Shown: positions 1 to 7,614 of the stretch, in pieces
Numbering within the stretch: the first letter of the stretch is position 1
Layout: the number at the start of each line of letters is the position of its first letter
Origin: Bradyrhizobium sp. ORS 285
GTDB taxonomy: Bacteria > Pseudomonadota > Alphaproteobacteria > Rhizobiales > Xanthobacteraceae
Direction: 5' to 3'
NCBI RefSeq assembly: GCF_900176205.1
Contig: NZ_LT859959.1
Coordinates: 3,989,001 to 4,053,000, forward strand
Length of the DNA stretch: 64,000 nucleotides
Translations under genes and position numbers: made by a program
The notes under the pieces: model-generated
Seen by the model: the letters and a program-made list of their open reading frames with translations, nothing else
Databases searched by the model: none
What the model was told of the DNA's origin: nothing

Positions 1-1
1 G

Positions 2-559
2 GACGTGCCCGGCACGTTCGACCGCATCGTCTCGGTCGGCATGTTCGAGCATGTCGGCGCCGCGTTCTACGACACCTTCTTCCGCCGCTGCGCCGAGCTG
101 CTCGACGACGACGGCGTGATGCTGCTGCATTCGATCGGGCGCTCGGAGGGGCCGGATTCCACCAATCCCTGGATCGCCAAATACATCTTCCCGGGCGGCT
201 ACATCCCGGCGATGTCGGAGGTGCTGCCGGCGATCGAGCGCGCCGGACTCCTGGTCTGCGACATCGAGATCCTGCGCCTGCATTACGCCGAGACGCTGAA
301 GGCCTGGCGCGAGCGCTTCATGGCCCGCCGCGAGGAGGCCGTGCAGCTCTATGACGAGCGCTTCGCGCGAATGTGGGAGTTCTATCTGGCGGCGGCGGAA
401 ATGGGCTTCCGCAAGCAGAACATGATGAACTTCCAGATCCAGCTGACGAAGCGGCAGGGCATCGTGCCGATGACCCGCGACTACATCCCTCGCGAGGAGG
501 CGCGGCTGCGCGCGCTGGAGCGTGGCGCACGTCCGGCGCTGCGGATGGCGGGGGAGTAG
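2..559 (+). CDS. Cyclopropane-fatty-acyl-phospholipid synthase, C-terminal part (cut by window edge)
   Basis: This is the 3' part of a SAM-dependent methyltransferase of the cyclopropane-fatty-acid synthase family, which adds a methylene bridge to unsaturated acyl chains of membrane phospholipids. The reading frame is open to the left edge, so the N-terminus and SAM-binding loop are missing. What remains includes the family segment FDRIVSVGMFEHVG, a PGGYIPAMSEV stretch and the LHYAETLKAWRERF region that follows it in CFA synthases. It ends in TAG, and no gene follows closely on the same strand. Other class 17 methyltransferases share this fold, so the exact lipid product is not proven. Confidence 0.85.
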   Translation, partial: DVPGTFDRIVSVGMFEHVGAAFYDTFFRRCAELLDDDGVMLLHSIGRSEGPDSTNPWIAKYIFPGGYIPAMSEVLPAIERAGLLVCDIEILRLHYAETLKAWRERFMARREEAVQLYDERFARMWEFYLAAAEMGFRKQNMMNFQIQLTKRQGIVPMTRDYIPREEARLRALERGARPALRMAGE

Positions 560-633
560 CGTGTGTCGCCAGCGCGCAGGATCTCGATGAGCCGACGCGT
601 CGCGAGGACTCAAGGTGTCTCCACGCCCCCTGC

Positions 634-789
634 TGTGGTCCCTGCGAACGCAGGGACCCATAACCACAGGCGGCTGTTGAGGCGCGCAACTGGGTCGGCA
701 TCTCGCGTCAGCATGCCTCCCTGTGGTTATGGATCCCGGGTCGGCGCCACGAGGCCGCTGACGCGGCCTCGCGGCTTGCCCGGGACGAC
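634..789. repeat. Interspersed palindromic repeat, family B (diverged copy)
   Basis: Outward-facing arms contain the words GGGACCCATAACCACAGGCGG on the left and CCTGTGGTTATGGATCCCGGG on the right, with CCCGGGACGAC at the right end. The same arrangement occurs at 16228-16353 and 17621-17740, where the arms are better preserved. The rest of the gap between 560 and 930 shows no credible gene. Confidence 0.7.
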
Positions 790-946
790 AGCGGAGAACA
801 TCTGCTGGATCTCGAACTGCCGAAGGAAAGTCGTCGCTCTGCAGCTGCTCGCTGAGCTTCTCTATTTTGGGATGCGCCTTGTATTGCTCACACTCTAAAA
901 GAGAGATCGCGCTCATCCGTCTCAAACTTTCGAACAAATCGTTCGA

Positions 947-966
947 TCTGTGAACTGGCTCACAGA
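947..966. promoter_or_regulatory. CRP/FNR-type palindrome
   Basis: TCTGTGA and TCACAGA form perfect 7-bp arms around six bases, which contains the classic CRP core TGTGA-N6-TCACA at 949-964. It lies 32 bp upstream of the small membrane ORF at 998. A second inverted repeat, TCGAAC-N5-GTTCGA, sits just upstream at 930-946. The match to the CRP/FNR core is seen directly; binding and function are inferred. Confidence 0.5.
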
Positions 967-997
967 CCCCGGGAAAGCCCGGCCGTAATGTCCCGGC

Positions 998-1120
998 ATG
1001 ATCAAGAACCCGGCCCCAGCCATGTTGGAACCTCAGACCGACTTCAGCACCGACTACGCGCTGATTGCCGCCGGTGTGGGCGCTTCGCTCCTGGCCCTTC
1101 TGTATCTGCTGCTGATCTGA
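998..1120 (+). CDS. Small single-span membrane protein, 40 residues
   Basis: A 40-codon ORF starts at ATG and ends in TGA. The first half is polar (MIKNPAPAMLEPQTDFSTDY) and the second is one hydrophobic segment of about 20 residues rich in Ala, Gly and Leu that ends the protein. This is a tail-anchored or single-pass layout. No family was recognised. A CRP-like palindrome and a small CCGGG/CCCGG hairpin (969-982) precede it, but no strong Shine-Dalgarno sequence is visible. It is plausible as a small regulatory or stress membrane peptide, but it could be non-coding. Confidence 0.4.
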   Translation: MIKNPAPAMLEPQTDFSTDYALIAAGVGASLLALLYLLLI

Positions 1121-1263
1121 GCTCTCGCGCGGAGCGGACGCCAGACGCCGCACGCCTGCCTGCCGGCATCTCTCCCACCTCATAAGATCCTGCCCGCGAT
1201 CATCATCTCGTACGCGCGCGTCGCATCTCGCCGCGTGATTGCACCGGAGTTCCGCTTCCCTGT

Positions 1264-1290
1264 CGGGAACGTTGAGTCCGCGGGTTCCCG
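1264..1290. promoter_or_regulatory. Inverted repeat upstream of dnaB
   Basis: CGGGAAC at 1264-1270 and GTTCCCG at 1284-1290 are perfect 7-bp inverted arms separated by 13 bp, about 135 bp before the dnaB start. The 1121-1425 gap holds no other clear structure or gene. A regulator-binding role is inference from symmetry and position. Confidence 0.3.
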
Positions 1291-1425
1291 TCAAGCACGG
1301 CATCTGGCGAGTCCGGATTCATCCACCAGATTTACCGGACAGTGAATTGCGCTCAGCTTTCGCTTCCGCTTCGTCGGCGACTGGCGCTTTATCCCCTCCC
1401 CTTCAAAGCTGCTAAACACGCATCC

Positions 1426-2934
1426 ATGGCATTGACCGATTCGAACGTACTCAAGCTGGCTCCTCCGGACGCCGCGACCCCGGCCTATCGCACCGCGCCT
1501 CACAACATCGAGGCGGAGCAGGGTCTGCTCGGCGCGATCCTGGTGAACAACGACGCGTTCTATCGTGTGTCCGATTTCCTTGAGCCGAAGCATTTCTTCG
1601 AGCCGCTGCATCAGACCATCTTCGAGACCACCGGCAGCCTGATCCGCATGGGCAAGGTCGCGACGCCCGTGACCTTGAAGACGTTCCTGCCGGCCGATGT
1701 CGATCTCGGCGGCATGACCGTCGGCCAGTATCTGGCGCGGCTTGCCGCCGAAGCGACCACGATCATCAACGCGCAGGACTATGGCCGCACGATCTACGAT
1801 CTGTCGTTGCGCCGCGACCTGATCGGCATCGGCGAGGACATGGTCAATGTCGCCTATGACGCGCCGGTCGACTTCGCGCCGCGCAACCAGATCGAGGACG
1901 CCGAGCGCAGGCTGTATGAGCTCGCGGAGTCCGGCCGCTACGATGGCGGGTTCCAGAAATTCTCTCAGGCGCTGACCACCGCGCTCGACATGGCCGCGAA
2001 AGCGTTCCAGCGCGACGGCAAGCTGTCGGGCATCTCGACGGGCCTGCGGGATCTCGACGCCAAGATGGGTGGCCTGCAGCACTCCGACTTGATCATCCTC
2101 GCCGGCCGTCCCGGCATGGGCAAGACCTCGCTCGCCACCAACATCGCCTACAACGTCGCCCAGGCCTACGTTCCGGAACTGCAGCCCGACGGCACCTACA
2201 AAGCGGCGCAAGGCGGCGTGGTCGGGTTCTTCTCGTGCGAAATGAGCGGCGAGCAGCTCGCCACCCGTATCATCGCCGAGCGCTCGGGCGTTCCCTCCAG
2301 CATGATCCGCCGCGGCGGCATCTCCGAGGCCGATTTCGAGAAGCTGCGCGAATGCTCCATCGAGCTGCAGTCGCTGCCGTTCTATGTCGACGAAACCGGC
2401 GGCATCTCGATTGCGCAGGTGATGGCGCGCGCCCGCCGGCTGAAGCGCCAGAAGGGCCTCGACCTCCTGGTGATCGACTACATCCAGCTGCTGTCGGGTT
2501 CGGGCAAGCGCGGCAATGACAACCGCGTGCAGGAAATCACCGAGATCACCACCAGCCTGAAGGCGCTGGCCAAGGAGCTCAGTGTTCCCATCATCGCGCT
2601 GTCGCAGCTGTCGCGTCAGGTCGAAAACCGCGAGGACAAGCGGCCGCAGCTGTCGGACCTGCGCGAATCCGGCTCGATCGAGCAGGACGCCGACGTCGTG
2701 CTGTTCGTGTATCGCGGCGAATACTACCTCGCCGCCAAGGAGCCGCGCCCCGGTACCGAGGAGCACCAGAAGTGGCAGATGGAAATGGATCTGGCGCTGG
2801 GCAAGGCCGAAGTGATCATCGGCAAACAGCGCCACGGTCCGACCGGCACGGTCGAGCTGCACTTCGACGCCTCGGTCACCCGGTTCGGCGATCTCGCGCA
2901 TGACGGCCTGCCGCCGCAGAATCACGACTACTGA
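1426..2934 (+). CDS. dnaB: Replicative DNA helicase DnaB
   Basis: This is the hexameric ATP-dependent helicase that unwinds DNA at the replication fork and contacts primase. It has 502 residues, the usual length. An N-terminal helical domain (about 20-180) includes HNIEAEQGLLGAILV. It is followed by a RecA-like domain with Walker A GRPGMGKT at about 227-234 and Walker B LLVIDYIQLL at about 347. The ATG at 1426 is chosen because the MALTDSN N-terminus matches the family; in-frame upstream codons from 1342 would add an atypical extension. alr follows after 45 bp on the same strand, the usual alphaproteobacterial order. The assignment is secure. Confidence 0.96.
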   Translation: MALTDSNVLKLAPPDAATPAYRTAPHNIEAEQGLLGAILVNNDAFYRVSDFLEPKHFFEPLHQTIFETTGSLIRMGKVATPVTLKTFLPADVDLGGMTVGQYLARLAAEATTIINAQDYGRTIYDLSLRRDLIGIGEDMVNVAYDAPVDFAPRNQIEDAERRLYELAESGRYDGGFQKFSQALTTALDMAAKAFQRDGKLSGISTGLRDLDAKMGGLQHSDLIILAGRPGMGKTSLATNIAYNVAQAYVPELQPDGTYKAAQGGVVGFFSCEMSGEQLATRIIAERSGVPSSMIRRGGISEADFEKLRECSIELQSLPFYVDETGGISIAQVMARARRLKRQKGLDLLVIDYIQLLSGSGKRGNDNRVQEITEITTSLKALAKELSVPIIALSQLSRQVENREDKRPQLSDLRESGSIEQDADVVLFVYRGEYYLAAKEPRPGTEEHQKWQMEMDLALGKAEVIIGKQRHGPTGTVELHFDASVTRFGDLAHDGLPPQNHDY

Positions 2935-2979
2935 CCGTGTGCTGTTGAACAGATGCGCTGCGGCGCGTAAAAGCGCCGC

Positions 2980-4167
2980 ATGAGTGTTCCCGAGCAGAAA
3001 CCCGCCGAGCAGCCGGTATTGGCTGACGAGGTCAGCCAAGTCCCCGCCAGCGCCACCGGCGTGCTGACCATCGACCTCGATGCGCTCGCCGCCAATTGGC
3101 GCAAGCTGGAAAAAACCGCGGTGCCGGCCGAATGCGCCGGCGTGATCAAGGCCGACGCCTATGGCTGCGGCATTCCGCAGGTGGCGCGCACGCTCGCCGC
3201 CGCCGGCTGCAAGACCTTCTTCGTCGCCACGCTCGGCGAAGCCAAGGTGGCCCGCAGCGCCCTGCCCGACCAGGCCGCGCTCTACGTGCTCGACGGATTC
3301 TTCCAGAACACCGGCGAGGACTACGCCGCGATCAATTGCCGCCCCGTCATCGGCGATCTCAACGAGCTCGCCGAATGGGACATGTTCTGCCGGCGCACGG
3401 GCTGGAAGGGCGGCGCCGCCATCCATGTCGACACCGGCATGAACCGGCTCGGGCTCTCGCCGGTCGACGCGCAAGGCATGATCCCGCGCATCCAGAGCGG
3501 CGACCACGGCATCACCCTGGTGATGAGCCATCTCGCCTCCGCCGAGCAGGTCAACAGCCCCGCCAACGCCCGCCAGCTCGCGGCCTTCCGCGAGGTCACC
3601 AGCGTCTTCACCGGCGTCCCGGCCGCGCTCGCCGCCTCCTCCGGCATCTTCCTCGGCGCCTCCTTCCAGTTCGACATGGTGCGCCCCGGTGCTGCGCTCT
3701 ACGGCGTCAACCCGACGCCCGAGGCCGACAATCCGATGCAGCCGGTCGCCGGGATCAAGGCCCGTATCGTGCAGTTGCGCGACCTCGCGCGCGGCGATGT
3801 CGTCGGCTATGGCGGCACCTGGACGGCACGCCGGCCGACCAAGATCGCGATCCTTTCCGCCGGCTATGCCGACGGCTATTTCCGCGCCGCCTCCTCCAAC
3901 GACGGCACCCGCGGCGCCGACGTCATCATCGCCGGCCAGCGCTGCCCCGTGGCAGGCCGCGTCTCGATGGACCTCATCGCCGTGGATGTCACCGACCTGC
4001 CACCGAAGGCCGCCCGCCGCGGCCACTTCGCCACCCTGCTCGGCGAAGGCATCACGGTGGACGAGCTCGCGCATCATTTCGGCACCATCGGCTACGAGGT
4101 CCTGACCAATCTCGGCCACCGCTATCACCGGATCTATAAAGGTGGTGCGGCGGTTGCGGAGAGCTGA
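2980..4167 (+). CDS. alr: Alanine racemase
   Basis: A PLP-dependent enzyme that interconverts L- and D-alanine for peptidoglycan precursors in the cytoplasm. It has 395 residues. The PLP lysine is K57 in GVIKADAYGCG, in the TIM-barrel domain. The opposing catalytic tyrosine is Y296 in SAGYADGY, in the C-terminal beta domain. HLASAEQVNSP and MDLIAVDVTD are other family blocks. It lies 45 bp after dnaB and is probably co-transcribed with it. An N-terminal extension of about 25 residues before TGVLTIDLDAL is common in this group. The assignment is secure. Confidence 0.95.
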   Translation: MSVPEQKPAEQPVLADEVSQVPASATGVLTIDLDALAANWRKLEKTAVPAECAGVIKADAYGCGIPQVARTLAAAGCKTFFVATLGEAKVARSALPDQAALYVLDGFFQNTGEDYAAINCRPVIGDLNELAEWDMFCRRTGWKGGAAIHVDTGMNRLGLSPVDAQGMIPRIQSGDHGITLVMSHLASAEQVNSPANARQLAAFREVTSVFTGVPAALAASSGIFLGASFQFDMVRPGAALYGVNPTPEADNPMQPVAGIKARIVQLRDLARGDVVGYGGTWTARRPTKIAILSAGYADGYFRAASSNDGTRGADVIIAGQRCPVAGRVSMDLIAVDVTDLPPKAARRGHFATLLGEGITVDELAHHFGTIGYEVLTNLGHRYHRIYKGGAAVAES

Positions 4168-4214
4168 GTTTCCGCAGCAGGCGCAGACGTTGGTTTGCGT
4201 TGCTGTTTCCCCGA

Positions 4215-4291
4215 CGTCATTGCGAGCGCAGCGAAGCAATCCAGAGTCCCGCACACCACCCCTGGATTGCTTCGCTACGCTCGCAATGACG
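4215..4291. repeat. Interspersed palindromic repeat, family A
   Basis: Two 30-bp arms (4215-4244 and 4262-4291) are inverted copies with one mismatch and a 17-bp loop. They begin CGTCATTGCGAGCGCAGCGA and end in CGCTCGCAATGACG. A second copy lies at 11318-11400. Such elements are frequent in Bradyrhizobium intergenic DNA. It sits 48 bp after alr and could fold as a transcript-end hairpin. Confidence 0.8.
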
Positions 4292-4379
4292 GGCTGATAG
4301 ATATCGGCACCAACTCGCGACGGCGCCCGCTGTCGCTTCGTTCGTGGTGCCGGCGCTCGAACATGCGTTCTCATTCTCG

Positions 4380-4880
4380 CGGCATCCAGCGCCCGAGTTT
4401 TTCTTCTCGTTTTCACCCTCTTGAAGACGAGGGCGCAGGGAATGCTGGGTGCTGGCCGCAACCCATGGCCCGCCTGCAGCAAAAAAGCAGGCGGCAGTCA
4501 CCACAGGTCCAGCCGGTCAACCGGCATTCCCTGCGCGATGGCTTCACGTCTTATGCGCACTCTCCCCGGGGATCGGCTGTCTTGCCCCCGTGACCGGCGG
4601 ATCATCATCACCACCAGCGTAGCATCGGCGTCGAGATGCCAGGACCATACGTTTTCGACGTGCGCCTCGAGCCGTTCGTCCGCACGGCCAAGCCATGCTG
4701 CGACCCGAAGCGCCCACCGCATCCCACCCCGCGTGCCGTGACGATCGCGATACGCCCCTCGTGCCGAGGCGGGACGAAGCGAGTGAACCATATTTTTCTG
4801 ATAAACGGAAGTCGAATATTTTTCGCGAAGGGACTGGACAGGGGTTGTCGCGTTGAGATTGCTCGCGAATTTCGTCGCGT
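4380..4880 (+). repeat. Probable degenerate copy of a dispersed Bradyrhizobium repeat
   Basis: This 0.5-kb stretch has no intact gene. Its + strand conceptual translation hops frame: GAGNAGCWPQP and SLRDGFTSYAHSP in one frame, then LPGDRLSCPRD, then PPHPTPRAVTIAIRPSC. From memory, these strings recur next to many unrelated genes in Bradyrhizobium, where they are often mis-annotated as short proteins. Frame-hopping conservation suggests that DNA rather than protein is the repeated unit. The call rests on recollection; counting copies in a complete genome would settle it. Confidence 0.45.
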
Positions 4881-4972
4881 CGCGCAGGGTCGACGGCACC
4901 GTCGAACTGATCAGAGAGGATCGGTGACGACCATGTCTCGTGCTACAAGGACGGGCCAGCCGCCCCCTCGAG

Positions 4973-5530
4973 ATGAACGCCTCTTCGATGAATCGCACAA
5001 TGGCTCTCGTCGCGATGATCATGTTCGCCACCACAGCAGCTCCGGCGCATCAAGACAGGATTTTGTCGCTCGGCTCAGACGGCACGATCTCGGGCCTCCC
5101 GCCTGCCTATCAGACAACGCGACTCCACGTTGCGTTCTCGAACGGCGATACGGGAGTGCTCCACGAGTTGAGCTTCTTCTCCTCAGGGCGAGAAACCCGC
5201 CTCCAACCATGTCTGCTGCGGCTCGTCGCCAAGGGCTCGCTTCGCGAACTATTTCTGACAGGTTCTTGGGATCATGAAGAAACGATCATGCCTCCCTATG
5301 TCCTCGTCGAATTCCGCCATCCGACTCCGCAGCAAGCCCCGGATCCGACTAGCGTTCGATTCCTGTTCAGCCTTCGAGACTCGACACTACTCGGCGTGAC
5401 ACTGCTCGTTATGATGCCGCCGTCTGCAAAGAGTCCAGAAGACGCCGCCGATGGACCCGAACGCAGGCAAGCAGCGATTCAATTCCAGCCGGTATCGGTC
5501 CTCGATGGTTGTCCAGCGTCGGCCCAGTGA
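4973..5530 (+). CDS. Hypothetical secreted protein
   Basis: A 185-residue protein with a probable Sec signal peptide (MNRTMALVAMIMFATTAAPAHQ, starting at the internal Met encoded at 4988) and a mature part without recognised domains. The mature region has mixed beta-type composition and a polar C-terminus containing KSPEDAADGPERRQ. The start could be 4973 or 4988; neither has a strong ribosome-binding site, and the second gives a more compact signal peptide. It lies downstream of the repeat region and converges with the small gene at 5564-5842. No function can be assigned. Confidence 0.55.
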   Translation: MNASSMNRTMALVAMIMFATTAAPAHQDRILSLGSDGTISGLPPAYQTTRLHVAFSNGDTGVLHELSFFSSGRETRLQPCLLRLVAKGSLRELFLTGSWDHEETIMPPYVLVEFRHPTPQQAPDPTSVRFLFSLRDSTLLGVTLLVMMPPSAKSPEDAADGPERRQAAIQFQPVSVLDGCPASAQ

Positions 5531-5563
5531 ACCGGTGGACTACCGAATGCCTCCGGATCTTCG

Positions 5564-5842
5564 TTATTGCCCGATCCCCAGCGAGCCGGGCCGCGGCTCG
5601 CTGCGCGCGACCGGCGGGGCATAGGGGCTGGTGTCGACCCGGTCGTCCTCGGGGCGATAGCGGTAGCGCGGGACGATGTTGTAGTCGGGGATCCAGAATG
5701 GATCCCGTGCGGCGGGCACGTCGATCACGAGCCGCTCCGGCCGTTGAACCACACGACGCGACTCGAGCCGCGACGCGGCCTGGGCGGTGGCGCTGAGCGC
5801 GGCTGCCGTTGCGAGCGCCAAGGTGATGGTGATTGCTCTCAT
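5564..5842 (-). CDS. Small exported protein, 92 residues
   Basis: It has a clear signal peptide (MRAITITLALATAAALSATAQA) followed by a short Arg/Pro-rich mature region containing RDPFWIPDYNIVPRYRYRPEDD. The start is supported by AGGAAAGG about eight bases upstream. No family is recognised, and the mature part looks mostly disordered. It lies about 100 bp downstream of the HAD/GNAT pair on the same strand and converges with the secreted protein ending at 5530. It is likely periplasmic. Confidence 0.65.
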   Translation of the reverse strand: MRAITITLALATAAALSATAQAASRLESRRVVQRPERLVIDVPAARDPFWIPDYNIVPRYRYRPEDDRVDTSPYAPPVARSEPRPGSLGIGQ

Positions 5843-5941
5843 GTGTCGGACCTTTCCTGGCGATAGACCAGTGCAACGGTCGTTGAGGGCCGGTGTTCCA
5901 TGACGGCATCAAGCCCAGGTGTCCAAGCCAACTCCATCCGC

Positions 5942-6610
5942 TCAGCCGAGCCCAAGCTCGGTGAAGCTTCTGATCTCCCTGGTCGCAGCCGAGAAGTCGT
6001 GCCTTGTGTTGAAGCCATGGCGGATGGCGATGCAGCCGCATCCGGCCGAGGATGCGGCGGTCAGCCCGGCCAGCGAGTCCTCGAACACTAGCACGGCTGT
6101 CGCATCCACGCCCAGCCGCGACAACGCGAGCCGATAGGCTTCCGGATCGGGCTTGTGCCTGATGACGTCCTCCTGGGTGATGACGATGTCGAACGCGCCC
6201 GTCAGATCGAGCCTGGCCAGGACCTTCTCCGCCATCCACGATGCCGCGGAGCTGACGAGACCGACCTTCATTCCGCGATCGCGAGCCGAACGGACGAACT
6301 GCACGGCTCCGTCGGTTGCGGCAACCTCGCGCTCGAGGAGATCGAGGTAGATGCCACGGAAGCGCGCGTTGAAGGCGTCGCGCGCCGGATTGATGCCGTA
6401 GCGGGTGAAAAAGTGGCCGGTCACGGTGGTCCAGTCCTGTCCCATCACATCGGCATAGATCAGCGGATCGGCTTCGACGCCGTAGCTCGTACAGGCCTGC
6501 GCCAGAGCGCGCGCCTTCAAGGCCTCGCTGGCCGCCAGCGTGCCGTCGAGGTCGAACAAATAGGCCGTCAGGGATGATCCATCGGAGCGACGGCCGGCCG
6601 CGGTGCTCAT
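5942..6610 (-). CDS. HAD-superfamily hydrolase, beta-phosphoglucomutase/phosphoglycolate phosphatase-like
   Basis: A 222-residue cytoplasmic phosphatase-like protein. The four HAD motifs are visible: FDLDGT near residue 19 (nucleophile Asp), LVSSAAS (motif II Ser), RHKPDPEAY (motif III Lys) and VFEDSLAGL (motif IV acidic). The helical cap after motif I contains SEALKARALAQA, which fits the subclass I cap of beta-PGM and Gph types. Its ATG overlaps the stop of the upstream acetyltransferase gene as ATGA, so the two are probably translationally coupled. The substrate cannot be deduced. Confidence 0.85.
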   Translation of the reverse strand: MSTAAGRRSDGSSLTAYLFDLDGTLAASEALKARALAQACTSYGVEADPLIYADVMGQDWTTVTGHFFTRYGINPARDAFNARFRGIYLDLLEREVAATDGAVQFVRSARDRGMKVGLVSSAASWMAEKVLARLDLTGAFDIVITQEDVIRHKPDPEAYRLALSRLGVDATAVLVFEDSLAGLTAASSAGCGCIAIRHGFNTRHDFSAATREIRSFTELGLG

Positions 6611-7173
6611 GGTATAACCGCGCCAGGTCGCTCCGTCGCCAGCAGCGCGTACAGCATGTCGTCGCGCCATTCGCCGGAGACGCGCAGATGGTCGCGCAGC
6701 CTTCCCTCGCAGCGGAAGCCGAGCTTTTCGGCCAGCCCGCGCGAGGCGGCGTTGTCGGGATGGATGAAGGCCTGCACGCGGTGCAGGCCGAGCTCGCCGA
6801 AGCAGAAGTCGAGCATCGCCGCGACCGCCTCGGTGGCGATGCCGGTGCGCTGCCGCCCGGGATCGACGATGTAGCCGATCGTGACGCGCCGGCTGCGCAT
6901 CTGACCGTCGTGATAGTTGACCATGCCGATGCAGCGGTTGCTCCCGGCCTCCGCCACCGCCCAGAACCGGTAGTAGGACGGCGTGCAGTCGATGAAACGA
7001 CGCACGGCGCGCTCGCTCTCGCTCGGCTTGGCATAGGCTGCGTGATTCCAGAACCGCATGGCCGCGGCGTCGCCGAAGCAACGATGCATGCCTTCGGCAT
7101 CGTCGGGGCGAAACTGCCGCAGGCGCAGACGCGTGGTCGAGAGGATCGGATGCGGGATGGGGGCTTTGGCCAT
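6607..7173 (-). CDS. GNAT-family N-acetyltransferase (RimJ/RimL type)
   Basis: A 188-residue acetyltransferase resembling the RimJ/RimL subgroup, which acetylates ribosomal protein N-termini or small amines with acetyl-CoA. Family signs are LSTTRLRLRQFRPDDAEGM at the N-terminus, the acetyl-CoA loop region RQRTGIATEAVAAMLDFCF and HPDNAASRGLAEKLGFRCEG near the end. The ATG at 7173 (MAKAPIPHP) is preferred over an in-frame start at 7287, because the extra 38 residues look non-homologous. It overlaps the HAD gene by ATGA. The acceptor is unknown. Confidence 0.85.
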   Translation of the reverse strand: MAKAPIPHPILSTTRLRLRQFRPDDAEGMHRCFGDAAAMRFWNHAAYAKPSESERAVRRFIDCTPSYYRFWAVAEAGSNRCIGMVNYHDGQMRSRRVTIGYIVDPGRQRTGIATEAVAAMLDFCFGELGLHRVQAFIHPDNAASRGLAEKLGFRCEGRLRDHLRVSGEWRDDMLYALLATERPGAVIP

Positions 7174-7291
7174 GGCGGGTGTCCTCGGTGCGCGGCACGA
7201 CCGTACCAGTGACCCCATGGGTCGCGCCAGTTCGCAGCAGATGCACCGACCGCCCGGTCGAGACGCTCGCGTGGTCACCGGCAGCAAGGCG

Positions 7292-7320
7292 GACTGAGCG
7301 CGCGGTCCTCGCGCTCAGTC
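7292..7320. terminator. Perfect 11-bp hairpin
   Basis: GACTGAGCGCG (7292-7302) and CGCGCTCAGTC (7310-7320) pair perfectly around a 7-base loop. It lies 26 bp beyond the stop of the small secreted gene at 7346. No U-tract follows, so it is either a weak terminator or a 3'-end stabiliser. Confidence 0.5.
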
Positions 7321-7345
7321 AGCGCCCGAGCAGCCGTGTCGAGCA

Positions 7346-7588
7346 CTACTCCTTGCCCTCGGCCTTGGTGGCGTCCAGCATCTTCTTGCAGCTGTCGGCG
7401 AGCTGGGCATAGTTGCGCGTGAGGCAGGCGATGATGCGGCCGCCGCCGGGGATCATGCCGAGACAGAACTTGTCGTAATCGGCCTGGCAGGCGGCGCGCT
7501 CCTCGTCGGTCGGCTGCCGCTGCGCGTGCGCCGCGGGGGCCGCCGCGACCGTCAGCGTGAACAAAATGGCGGTTGCGAGCTTTTTCAT
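7346..7588 (-). CDS. Small exported Cys-containing protein
   Basis: An 80-residue protein with signal peptide MKKLATAILFTLTVAAAPAAHA and a compact mature part. The four mature cysteines occur in AACQADYDKFC, IIACLTRN and DSCKKML. This spacing resembles short cysteine-rich-repeat secreted proteins common in Rhizobiales, with probable disulfides in the periplasm. It is transcribed divergently from the exonuclease III gene, with start codons 26 bp apart, so the promoters must be very close or overlap. No function is assigned. Confidence 0.7.
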   Translation of the reverse strand: MKKLATAILFTLTVAAAPAAHAQRQPTDEERAACQADYDKFCLGMIPGGGRIIACLTRNYAQLADSCKKMLDATKAEGKE

Positions 7589-7614
7589 CCGACGTTTCCC
7601 CGATCGGCGGCATC

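Noticed and set aside
1291..4482. A 1063-codon open reading frame on the minus strand opposite dnaB and alr
   Set aside because: It is antisense to two well-conserved genes, and its composition is typical of high-GC shadow frames. No domain is recognisable.
5409..7100. Long minus-strand frame overlapping the HAD and GNAT genes
   Set aside because: It covers the same strand in a different frame from two genes with clear motifs; its translation is Arg/Ser-rich with no family signs.
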